Positions 8,478-15,872 of a DNA stretch of 64,000 nt are shown one piece after another. Position 1 is the stretch's first letter; every line of letters starts with the position of its first letter. Position numbers and translations under genes: made by a program. The notes under the pieces are model-generated. The model was not told the origin of the DNA. It worked only from the letters and a program-made list of their open reading frames with translations, and did no database searches. Where the stretch lies: contig JAJDUB010000053.1 of the NCBI GenBank assembly GCA_022826885.1, positions 1 to 64,000 on the forward strand. The letters are read 5' to 3'. This DNA is from Gammaproteobacteria bacterium. GTDB taxonomy: Bacteria; Pseudomonadota; Gammaproteobacteria; Eutrophobiales; Eutrophobiaceae.

Positions 8478-9278
8478 CTACAATTTTACAAACTTCATGG
8501 TCATCCTGTCGCTTTCGCCTATGGCGGCGTACCTGTCCCTGTCCTCGTCACCCAGTCGATAAGTCGGCGGCAGGGTCCAGACGCCTTCCGGGTAGTCTTT
8601 GGTATCCTTCGGGTTGGCGTTGATCTCCGATTTATCGACCAACTCGAAACCGGTGTCCTCCAGGAGCCGGATCATGTAGCTCTCGGGGACGTAACCGCGT
8701 TCGGCGGTTTCCTTCGCCTCACTGCCGGCTTCGGCGCGGTGCTGGACCACGCCCAGGATACCGCCGGGTTTCAATACCCGGTACATTGCCCGGAACACGT
8801 CCTCCACGCCGCCGAAACGGATCCAGTTATGGGTATTGCGGAACGTCACCACCATGTCGAAACTTTCATCCTCGAACCCCTCCAGATAACTCTCTCCCTG
8901 GAACAAGCCGACTACCACCTTGCCGTAATGTTCCGGGTCGGAGTCGAATTTTTCCACCAGCCCGTTATGCATGTTGCGCAGGTATTCGACGGAATGCTCG
9001 GGGCCGAAACTGGCGACTGCGAGCAGGCCGTCATCCTTCAGGTACGGCGCCAGTATTTCCGTGTACCAGCCTCCGCCGGGCAGGATTTCCAGCACCTCCA
9101 TATCCGGCTCGATGCCGAAGAACGCCAGGGTCTCCCCGGGGTGGCGGTAAACGTCCCTGGCGACGTTTTTCGCATCACGGTGCGCTCCGGAAATCGCCGC
9201 GTCCAGCGGGTCCGGGCCGTTTTCGGCGCATCCTGAAAAGACTACTGTGAACAACAGGAAACTGATTACTCTGCGCAC
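8478..9278 (-). CDS. class I SAM-methyltransferase-fold protein with a lipoprotein signal
   Basis: 266 residues. The N-terminus MRRVISFLLFTVVFSGCAEN is a lipoprotein signal with lipobox FSGC (Cys17). The rest is a Rossmann methyltransferase fold: the SAM-binding motif I is VLEILPGGGWYTEILAPY, and later motifs include FDMVVTFRNTHNWI and VLKPGGILGVVQHRA. Related exported proteins occur in other proteobacteria, but their reaction is unknown. Since SAM is cytoplasmic, an envelope-attached methyltransferase is puzzling. The start is a GTG at 9278 with AGGAGA upstream at good spacing. It is convergent with batD and stands just outside the AT-rich island. Confidence 0.82.
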   Translation of the reverse strand: MRRVISFLLFTVVFSGCAENGPDPLDAAISGAHRDAKNVARDVYRHPGETLAFFGIEPDMEVLEILPGGGWYTEILAPYLKDDGLLAVASFGPEHSVEYLRNMHNGLVEKFDSDPEHYGKVVVGLFQGESYLEGFEDESFDMVVTFRNTHNWIRFGGVEDVFRAMYRVLKPGGILGVVQHRAEAGSEAKETAERGYVPESYMIRLLEDTGFELVDKSEINANPKDTKDYPEGVWTLPPTYRLGDEDRDRYAAIGESDRMTMKFVKL

Positions 9279-9381
9279 AATTTTTTCTCCTATAGTATTG
9301 ACGTCACCTAAACATTACTGTGACATTGTTAAAGGGCAAGTCTGGTTGCGTTCCATATTTCAATGTACCAACCAGTTTCTG

Positions 9382-10221
9382 TTATTCCAAATTTTCTCTA
9401 GAGAAATAGTTATCAGGAATTCCCGCTTTTTTAGGTGTGGGATACGCCTTTATATCCGGCACCTCATCCTTCTTCAAATATTTTCTTGCATCTTTGGTGA
9501 ATACGGTAACCATGCCACTGGCAGCACATCTGATGCCCACTGGACGAGTTGTGGTAATGTTTTTATTACTTCCTGTTACTCCATACCAAGGTTCCCCGCG
9601 TAATCCCTGCCATTGAGCGAGGTAGAACAATGAACCGAATTGGCGAGGCGGTGGAGGTAAGGTGTCAACACCGCCAGGCCAATTTAAAGCCGGCAATTCC
9701 CCGTTTTCAACACGACCAGCAAGTTCCAGATTTGTTTGTTTTAATTGTAATCCTATTGAGTGACAAATTTTCAGCGCATCTCCCGTGCTTATTTGTTTAT
9801 CCGAGAGGTATTTCTTACTATCCCCGGTAAACACTACAAGCCAACCTGTACGGGTACACATAAGAGGTATTTCCTGTGAGGGTGTTATATCCAGGTCTTT
9901 ACCGGATAACCCTTGTAATTGAGCGAGATAGTACAAAGTGCCGTATTTCGCATTTAATTCTTTATTTTTCTTGATGTCCTTTGCGTGCTTGCTGTTAATA
10001 TCAATAAGTTCGCTTATGCCTCCAGCCCAGTTTAGGCTAGGTAATTGACCATTCATCGCTCTGCGGGCAATCTCTGGTTTATTTCGGCGCCATTCACGCC
10101 CGTTTTCCCAGCAGGTAATCAATCCGCCGTCATCACCATTCCAACGTTCATCGTAGGGCAATTCCCCCCGGTTTGGTTCTGAAAATTTTCTAGTGACTTG
10201 CTGTAATTCGGGAAGACTCAT
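9382..10221 (-). CDS. protein with two copies of an unknown module, AT-rich island
   Basis: I do not recognise this 279-residue protein. It contains a duplicated module: FGSLFYLAQWQGLRGEPWYG echoes YGTLYYLAQLQGLSGKDLD, and each is followed by a strand ending VVFTGDSKKYL or VTVFTKDARKYL. A second pair is NGQLPSLNWAGGI and NGELPALNWPGGV. So there appear to be two tandem units of roughly 110 residues. No signal peptide or membrane helix is visible. It is AT-rich, like the other genes of the island, and lies 34 bases downstream of the exonuclease-BRCT gene on the same strand. A nucleic-acid or protein-binding role in that system is inference only. Confidence 0.7.
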   Translation of the reverse strand: MSLPELQQVTRKFSEPNRGELPYDERWNGDDGGLITCWENGREWRRNKPEIARRAMNGQLPSLNWAGGISELIDINSKHAKDIKKNKELNAKYGTLYYLAQLQGLSGKDLDITPSQEIPLMCTRTGWLVVFTGDSKKYLSDKQISTGDALKICHSIGLQLKQTNLELAGRVENGELPALNWPGGVDTLPPPPRQFGSLFYLAQWQGLRGEPWYGVTGSNKNITTTRPVGIRCAASGMVTVFTKDARKYLKKDEVPDIKAYPTPKKAGIPDNYFSRENLE

Positions 10222-10255
10222 AAGACGATATTCTGTACTTCATTGATCTTTCGGG

Positions 10256-11293
10256 TTATTGCTGCTGTTCTTTCTCTGCTGCCAGGGTTTGCAGGGGAAC
10301 AGGTGGTTGATGGTTGGCTATCAGTGAGAGAAAATCTGTCTCGCTGATGATTGTTATATCGTGTCCCCCTGAAATTAACTCTTCCGCTTTAATATGTTTA
10401 CTGCTTTTTCCCGAAGATGATTTAATTGCATGAGATTTTTGAATCCCGCTGACTAATATTGTTGTTTTCTTGGAAACGGAAGTACTAACCTTACAACCCA
10501 TAAATGATGCGTAATTTGCAGCCTCAGGGCGAGACATTTGTAACTCTCCTGTGAACACGAGCACCTCTCCGAAATGTTCTCCATCAGGATTACCTTCCCT
10601 CCTGACACTTTCATATGTTTGTCTTTCTCGCTTTTTCCTGTAGAAATTATCCTTTTCGAATATGCGTAGCCAGTGTTCTACATCGACGTTGTGTTCACGA
10701 CAAGCTGCAAGAGTGATCTCTGCTGCAGCTACTGCATCCTCTAATGCATCGTGATGCTTGAATTCATATCCGATGAAATGTGCTACGTTTTTAAGTCGAT
10801 ATCCCCGCTGACCAAACTTCTCTGGCCATGCACGACGTACTACCTTGGCGCTGTCCAGCCAATAGACCTGTAATTGGTCCAGTCCGTATTTATCCATAGC
10901 TGTTTCGAAGGCGCTACGGTCGAAGCTGGTATGTGAAACAAGCACCTGACCCCTAAGGCGTTTTCGTAGCTCCTCCCGGACTTCCGGCAAGGTGGGAGCA
11001 TTTTGGGCCTGTTCTGGTGTGATCCCGTGTATATTGATATTAAAATCGTCAAATTCATCTTCAGGATCTACCAACGTACTCCAGCGATCATCTATTTGGC
11101 CATCAATAACGTGAGCTATTCCAATCTGGCAGATGGTTGAACGATCACTATTAGCAGTTTCAACATCCACGGCATTAAATGTCATCCCGCATCCAGCTAT
11201 ATCTTCCAGAGACAATTCTTGTTTACCCCTTTTTTCACGCAGGGTTGTAATGGTTGTATCAGGGTCATTGAGCGAGAATTCAAAGCTAATCAT
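10256..11293 (-). CDS. DEDDh 3'-5' exonuclease with C-terminal BRCT domain
   Basis: 345 residues. The exonuclease domain spans about 36-205. Its catalytic residues are visible: D43 and E45 in FNAVDVETAN, D125 in SHTSFDRSAF, and H181/D186 in KHHDALEDA, all needed for the DEDDh (DnaQ-like) class. A BRCT domain follows from about 241 to 327 (GEVLVFTGELQMSRPEAANY, then TTILVSG), as in NAD-dependent DNA ligase and RFC1. The combination suggests trimming of 3' ends at a DNA or RNA break to which BRCT recruits it. The gene lies 93 bases downstream of the RNA ligase gene on the same strand, in the island. It is not the replicative epsilon subunit, which lacks BRCT. Confidence 0.88.
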   Translation of the reverse strand: MISFEFSLNDPDTTITTLREKRGKQELSLEDIAGCGMTFNAVDVETANSDRSTICQIGIAHVIDGQIDDRWSTLVDPEDEFDDFNINIHGITPEQAQNAPTLPEVREELRKRLRGQVLVSHTSFDRSAFETAMDKYGLDQLQVYWLDSAKVVRRAWPEKFGQRGYRLKNVAHFIGYEFKHHDALEDAVAAAEITLAACREHNVDVEHWLRIFEKDNFYRKKRERQTYESVRREGNPDGEHFGEVLVFTGELQMSRPEAANYASFMGCKVSTSVSKKTTILVSGIQKSHAIKSSSGKSSKHIKAEELISGGHDITIISETDFLSLIANHQPPVPLQTLAAEKEQQQ

Positions 11294-11386
11294 TGTTAAT
11301 ATTTTTGGTAAATTTCAGGCTGTTTGGCTGCACTGAAAAATAAAATAACAACTGAATCCAGTTTGTAAATTGAGAGTTATATAAAA

Positions 11387-12094
11387 TCACACATCAACAT
11401 GTTGTGCATATGCATCTGACTCCAATCTGTTTCTTTTGATTCCTGATCGTGACCAGTGTTGGTCCATTTCCTGAAGAAAAGAGGGGCGCACCAGTTTTGC
11501 CCTCTTAACTAGCCAGTTATCACTCTCATATCTGATGCAGATACCTTCTGCTGGTTGGTTGCCAAGCTTTGACCCTGCAAGTAACAATTTTATTTCAACA
11601 AGAGTGAAGCGACCACGGGCAAGAAAGGGAACCTGTTCAACTTGTATTTCCCGTAATAACTTGTCGCGTCTGTGGAGAGCCAGAAAGTTACCGGTTTGTT
11701 TATCATAGAGATCAAAACCCAGAAACCAATCAGGCAATCGGTCGTACTTAACAGAATGTTGGGCGTAACACCATTCACCAAATAGGATATAGCGATCACT
11801 GATTATGTCGAAAAGATTTTCCGTTCTTGGAGTTAACCAACCTGCAAGTCTTTTCCATTGGCCTGAACCAGGAAGACGCAGGTAGTTTCCTCTGTTTTGG
11901 GCACGTATATTCCCATCGGAATCAAAAGAGATACCAAGATTTGCTCCGTCAACTTTTTCCTCTATGACAAGTTCATGTTGTAAGAATTCATTACGCTCAG
12001 TTTCTGACATGATCTTATCTCCCCTCACTGACCTGTCTTCGAGCAGTGCCATGTGTGGGGTAGAAGGATACTTGAAGAAATCAGGCGATTTCAT
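11387..12094 (-). CDS. RNA ligase family protein (nucleotidyltransferase)
   Basis: 235 residues with the covalent nucleotidyltransferase motifs of ATP-dependent RNA ligases. Motif I is EEKVDGAN, with K47 as the adenylated lysine. Motif III is in LFGEWCYAQH (104-113). Motif IV is AEGICIR (182-188). Motif V is LVKRAKLVR (195-203). All key residues appear intact. Enzymes of this family seal RNA nicks or breaks using ATP. The start ATG at 12094 overlaps the stop of the PIN nuclease gene (ATGA), so the two are translationally coupled. A nuclease and an RNA-sealing enzyme in one operon suggests a cut-and-repair pair. A tRNA or rRNA substrate is plausible but not shown. Confidence 0.87.
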   Translation of the reverse strand: MKSPDFFKYPSTPHMALLEDRSVRGDKIMSETERNEFLQHELVIEEKVDGANLGISFDSDGNIRAQNRGNYLRLPGSGQWKRLAGWLTPRTENLFDIISDRYILFGEWCYAQHSVKYDRLPDWFLGFDLYDKQTGNFLALHRRDKLLREIQVEQVPFLARGRFTLVEIKLLLAGSKLGNQPAEGICIRYESDNWLVKRAKLVRPSFLQEMDQHWSRSGIKRNRLESDAYAQHVDV

Positions 12095-12630
12095 CGGTTC
12101 ATTTTATTTGCGTATTTCTTTTTGACAAAGTCCGGACAGAGGAAGCGAACATCAATCCCAACCTCACTCAAAGCGTCTTTCCATCCCCACCATTTGCTGT
12201 CAGTTGCCTGAAAAATCGGCGGTTTGTGAGTGCCAGGATGTGCGTTAGCAACTGCTACGAACTTTCGATCATCTGTATCAAAATCGACCAAACCATCATG
12301 GTCAGGAAATTCTTTATATGTACTATTGAGACGATTAATTGAAATACGTGTGACTTTATCAGAGTCCCACTGGAAGTTATGGATCCATTTGATGAATTTG
12401 TCTCCTTGTCCCTGCGTTCTCGTAGCGGAGAGTTGCCTTGAGTATTCTTCAACTATTTCTCCGGTGTCATCAATCACTAAACCGCCATTGTTGACAACAT
12501 GTTTAATGGCTTCAAAGCAGGCATTTATACAGTTCAACGGAATATCATTATTATTGTCATTGCTGGTTGCAAGGTTGGCGATTATTGGCACGTTGGTATC
12601 AACCACACACTTATCAGGAAGATCGTTCAT
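12091..12630 (-). CDS. PIN-like domain nuclease
   Basis: 179 residues from the ATG at 12630, chosen because it overlaps the stop of the ATPase gene (ATGA); a longer form from 12684 is less likely. Acidic residues typical of a PIN nuclease are present: D11 in VVDTNV, E61/E62 in IVEEYS, D118-D121 in FDTDDRKFVAVA, and D144 in QATDSKWW. PIN enzymes cut RNA with divalent metal. The arrangement differs from VapC toxins: it is longer, has no antitoxin gene beside it, and its partners are a DUF3696 ATPase and an RNA ligase. The ATPase may control its activity. This is a family-level call; the target is unknown. Confidence 0.82.
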   Translation of the reverse strand: MNDLPDKCVVDTNVPIIANLATSNDNNNDIPLNCINACFEAIKHVVNNGGLVIDDTGEIVEEYSRQLSATRTQGQGDKFIKWIHNFQWDSDKVTRISINRLNSTYKEFPDHDGLVDFDTDDRKFVAVANAHPGTHKPPIFQATDSKWWGWKDALSEVGIDVRFLCPDFVKKKYANKMNR

Positions 12631-14027
12631 TCGTCTCTGGTTCGAGCAGAGGTTTCCTGTTCTAACCGCCTCTTCAAAGCCCATTTTGCCTGTTGCGTGA
12701 TATCCCCCATCTCATCTCCGAAAAAGTGTTCCGGCCAATTCCGGATATTTCCGAAAATATCGATTTCTAGAGGCTCCAGTACAAGTTGTTTACTTGAAAT
12801 ATTTGCAAAATAAGCTGATACTTTATCCTGTTCTATTTCTTCCTCGGCGATCCGTCGCTGTAGTCGCCTAAGGAAATGTTCTGAATGAGTTTCAATTATC
12901 AATTGAATATTTCTATCCCTGCCATTTTCTCTTGAGTTAATCACATCGATCATTACATCTGCCAAAGCCGATTGAGCACGTGGATGAAGATGAATCTCCG
13001 GTTGTTCCATAATGATGATAGAACCGTGTGGAGCGTAGAAACATTGCACAAGGACAGGTAGCACTTGGGAAATCCCGAAGCCGACATCCGGAAGATCGAC
13101 CCAGTCTAGTGAAAGTTTGGTTTGTAGTTTGACTTCATACACCTGACTTTGACCAGAAGAATTAATCTTGAATTCCTCGATCAGTTCCATTTCTTTAAGC
13201 TTCAAAGCAATTATCTCTTCTAGGGATTTTGACCGGCGTTTAAAGCCGAGACTGATCCAGCGTTCCTTGGCAGCTAGAATTGCGGCGACTGTATTTTCAC
13301 CTGAGTATCCAACACTATCCGGTTCAACCCCGGCCCACAAGTAGAAACGTTCGGCTTTGGTACGGAGCGGTCCAAGATAGTAAAGCGAGCGAAAGAATTT
13401 TTCATGTTGCAAATTGAATGCCTGAATAAGGTCTGTATTTTGATAGTAAGCAAATACTTCATCGGGGAATCCGTAAAACCGTACTGGAGCACCTGGATGC
13501 CAGACGCGTCCTTGTCTGCGTTTTAAAGGGTAATTAGTTGCTTCAACCTGATATTCAGATTTGGTCATGGTCCGGCGTTTCATTTGTATTGACAGACTGG
13601 CCTCATTGTCATACATCAAGTCATATTTTAGAGTTGTAAGGACTGGAGTGGATTGAGTCTCTTTTGATTCGACTTCAGCATGAAAGGCAAGCCTGTTTCC
13701 AGAAAGAGCTTCTTCAGATTCAGGTTTTTTGAGCTTCAATGAATCTGGTAACGACCAACTGTAGTCAAACTGTATTATGTTCTCAAGGTCACGCCCATAT
13801 ACCATTTCTTTGTAAGAACCAAGTTGTACCGCTGAGTTTGGCCCTCCTGGATAAAACACCGCCTTTCGGTCAGGCGATTCAGCCGTTTGCTTCAACATCA
13901 TCAGGAACTGACCGATACTCGATTTGCCGGAACTATTAGCACCGAAAAACAAAGTAATAGGGGCCATTCGAATAGTTCCGGTATCCTTCCAGGCCTTGAA
14001 ATTTTGAATTCGTAGACTTTTCAGCAT
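12627..14027 (-). CDS. AAA family ATPase with DUF3696 C-terminus (ABC/SMC-like)
   Basis: 466 residues. The Walker A is GANSSGKSS (29-37), typical of the RecF/OLD-like group after the start MLKSLRIQNFKAWKDTG. A signature-like VGFGISQVLPVL lies at 315-326, Walker B IIIMEQPEIHLHP at 337-349, and the switch IIETHSEHFL at 378-387. The end (IDIFGNIRNWPEHFFGDEMG, about 422-441) is the DUF3696 motif. Relatives are the ATPase subunits of several anti-phage systems, where they sense infection and release or activate a partner nuclease. The gene overlaps the PIN gene by four bases. It begins 16 bases after the alkyltransferase-like gene, so the island may be one transcript from 15517 downward. Confidence 0.92.
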   Translation of the reverse strand: MLKSLRIQNFKAWKDTGTIRMAPITLFFGANSSGKSSIGQFLMMLKQTAESPDRKAVFYPGGPNSAVQLGSYKEMVYGRDLENIIQFDYSWSLPDSLKLKKPESEEALSGNRLAFHAEVESKETQSTPVLTTLKYDLMYDNEASLSIQMKRRTMTKSEYQVEATNYPLKRRQGRVWHPGAPVRFYGFPDEVFAYYQNTDLIQAFNLQHEKFFRSLYYLGPLRTKAERFYLWAGVEPDSVGYSGENTVAAILAAKERWISLGFKRRSKSLEEIIALKLKEMELIEEFKINSSGQSQVYEVKLQTKLSLDWVDLPDVGFGISQVLPVLVQCFYAPHGSIIIMEQPEIHLHPRAQSALADVMIDVINSRENGRDRNIQLIIETHSEHFLRRLQRRIAEEEIEQDKVSAYFANISSKQLVLEPLEIDIFGNIRNWPEHFFGDEMGDITQQAKWALKRRLEQETSARTRDE

Positions 14028-14043
14028 AGTAATTGTGTGTCTC

Positions 14044-14373
14044 TCATATTTTCGGTAGCTGAAACTCTGTCGGAGTAACCCAGCGATACTTTAATAAATC
14101 AATTTTATCATCCTTTGAGAAAACGACACCCTCTGTTTCCAGCAGAATCCGTTGCAAATGATGTCCCTCCGATCCCGTTCGTTGGCTTATCCTGCCCTGA
14201 CTATTGATGATCCTGTGCCAAGGTATGTCGTCGCCATCCTGCAGGGCCGCCATAGCATAGCCTACCTGCCTTGCCGAACATTTCCCTGCCAACCCGGCTA
14301 TCTGCCCATAGGTGGCGACTTTACCTTCCGGGACCCGACGCACCCAGTCATAGATTCTAGCGTAGCTGGTCAT
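14044..14373 (-). CDS. alkyltransferase-like (ATL) DNA-binding protein of the MGMT family
   Basis: 109 residues from the ATG at 14373; a TTG at 14379 would add two. The fold is the DNA-binding half of O6-alkylguanine-DNA alkyltransferase: VRRVPEGKVATYGQIAGLAG, the arginine-finger region CSARQVGYAMAAL, then PWHRI. The active-site Cys of PCHRV is replaced by Trp, which defines ATL proteins. They bind O6-alkylguanine without removing it and channel the lesion to nucleotide excision repair. It sits between the NERD protein and the DUF3696 ATPase inside the AT-rich island. It may be a passenger or a genuine DNA-damage sensor of the system. Confidence 0.9.
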   Translation of the reverse strand: MTSYARIYDWVRRVPEGKVATYGQIAGLAGKCSARQVGYAMAALQDGDDIPWHRIINSQGRISQRTGSEGHHLQRILLETEGVVFSKDDKIDLLKYRWVTPTEFQLPKI

Positions 14374-14404
14374 TGGCAAATGTCTGGGCTCGCAGTGATT
14401 AAAT

Positions 14405-15517
14405 TTAGTTTGAGGCTGATTCTTCTTTCAAAGATTGAACGAAATAGTTATGTCGCTGTTGTGCTTCCGTTGTCCATGGTATTTCATTATTCTTTATCTT
14501 GGCAGAGATGGCTTCCATTTTCTGTCGTGTTAGGGGAGGGTTTGTTGAACTGGCAACCGAGAGTGAAATATAGTCGTACAAGTCTTCTAAATTCATGCAT
14601 ACGACGCCCCGTACTCGCCACTTCTGATTTATATTTGCTATTTTTTCATGCTCCTCATACGGTAAGAATTTGTCTTTGGTTTTCATTTCGGCATCACCTG
14701 CGAATACGACAATTGGCCGGATCCATGGGTAATTCAGGATGTTGAGTTTAAGGAAATTCTTTGTGTGGCCCTCGTTTTGCAGTAACGGATTGTAGAACTT
14801 GAATTGAATTGACTTGGTTTCAGTCAGGTATGACCGGCTTGTAGTTGCAAAGGATTGTGTCCATTGTTTTCGGCCAGGGCTCCCGAATATCCATCCATCC
14901 ATATTTTTTGTTTCAATCAGAAATACTGCCCATGGCGATATCAGAATATGATCTATCTGCGTAGTGTTTTTTCCGGAAGGTATCAGGATATTGCTGAGCA
15001 ATATCCATTCAGGATACTGTTCATTTAACCATTCATTGACTAATTGTTCACCATGCTCTCCCTTTGAAGGTGTAACTTTACCGGGTCGGACAGGGTAATC
15101 TGACCACGGGTTGTCGCAGTCGTTTGCGGGCTGTTCGGATGTTCCGGTGTTAGCCTTTCGTTTTCTTAAAAACCACAATCCCAGAATGAGAACGACAATA
15201 CCTGTGATCCAAATATCCGGGAATGCATCCGGTGCCGTGTCAACAATTACCCGTTGATCAGCTTGCGCCAAATCAAGAATTTTGTCCCTCCAACCTGGCG
15301 CTGTGTGAATAATGAGCTTTTGATCAGCTTGTATAAAATCAGAATTTTCGATTCGGTTCCAATGTTGTAATTCTTCTATGCTGACACTATACCGGCTTGC
15401 AATTTCTGAAAGTGTTTCTCCGTGTTCAACGCGTATTGTTATGATTTCGTTGGTTTGTTTTTGATCCAATCTACTTCTCCAGTCTCCGCTAAATGGTGAA
15501 GAGTGTTTATTGCCCAA
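14405..15517 (-). CDS. LysM - transmembrane - NERD nuclease-related protein
   Basis: 370 residues with three parts. A LysM repeat lies at about 27-71 (RVEHGETLSEIASRYSVSIE). A membrane helix lies near 103-118 (IWITGIVVLILGLWFL). A NERD domain spans about 150-300 (GEHGEQLVNEWL, then QIDHILISPWAVFLIETKN, a nuclease-like fold). NERD domains are related to restriction-type nucleases and are often coupled to other DNA-processing domains. LysM usually binds peptidoglycan or chitin, so the likely topology is LysM outside and NERD inside. The start is a TTG at 15517 without a clear ribosome-binding site, so the N-terminus is uncertain. It is the first gene of the AT-rich island on this strand. Confidence 0.85.
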   Translation of the reverse strand: MGNKHSSPFSGDWRSRLDQKQTNEIITIRVEHGETLSEIASRYSVSIEELQHWNRIENSDFIQADQKLIIHTAPGWRDKILDLAQADQRVIVDTAPDAFPDIWITGIVVLILGLWFLRKRKANTGTSEQPANDCDNPWSDYPVRPGKVTPSKGEHGEQLVNEWLNEQYPEWILLSNILIPSGKNTTQIDHILISPWAVFLIETKNMDGWIFGSPGRKQWTQSFATTSRSYLTETKSIQFKFYNPLLQNEGHTKNFLKLNILNYPWIRPIVVFAGDAEMKTKDKFLPYEEHEKIANINQKWRVRGVVCMNLEDLYDYISLSVASSTNPPLTRQKMEAISAKIKNNEIPWTTEAQQRHNYFVQSLKEESASN

Positions 15518-15533
15518 CGGAAGCTGATTTTAC

Positions 15534-15872
15534 TTAAGTCTTACTCTGATCCCAAATATCCTCCTCGGCTTTATAATACCTCTCTATCTTGGCCAGTTCT
15601 ATCCGGTAACCGGCATACCATTTTGCCCGACCCAACTCCTGGGCGGCCCGGTGTTCCGGGTGCGCTTTCCAGGCTTTGACGGCTTCAAGGTTCTCCCAAT
15701 AGGAAATCGTGATCTCGCGGTTTCCCTCCATACAATGATATTTGCCGATATACCCGGGTTGTTCCTCAACCAGTTCGTTCATCCTCTGCGCCGTGTCTTC
15801 ATAACCGCTCAGGTCGGCAGCCATCTCGGCGGTAAAAATCACGGCGTAATAGCCATCCCCTTTATCTTCCAT
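15534..15872 (-). CDS. antibiotic biosynthesis monooxygenase (ABM) family protein
   Basis: 112 residues with the dimeric ferredoxin-like ABM fold. Recognisable blocks are YYAVIFTAEM, then LVEEQPGYIGKYHCMEG, then ISYWENLEAVKAWKAHPEH. The last part is the conserved YW...W..H pattern of this family. ABM proteins are small monooxygenases, heme-degrading enzymes or proteins of unknown role. No heme-ligand or catalytic residue can be assigned here with confidence. The gene overlaps the preceding PLP decarboxylase gene by 11 bases and is clearly part of that GC-rich operon, ending where the AT-rich island begins. Confidence 0.85.
   Translation of the reverse strand: MEDKGDGYYAVIFTAEMAADLSGYEDTAQRMNELVEEQPGYIGKYHCMEGNREITISYWENLEAVKAWKAHPEHRAAQELGRAKWYAGYRIELAKIERYYKAEEDIWDQSKT

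Noticed and set aside
9279-15533. Prophage or integrative element ends
   Set aside because: I looked for integrase, tRNA and direct repeats at the borders and saw none; only composition and gene content suggest transfer.
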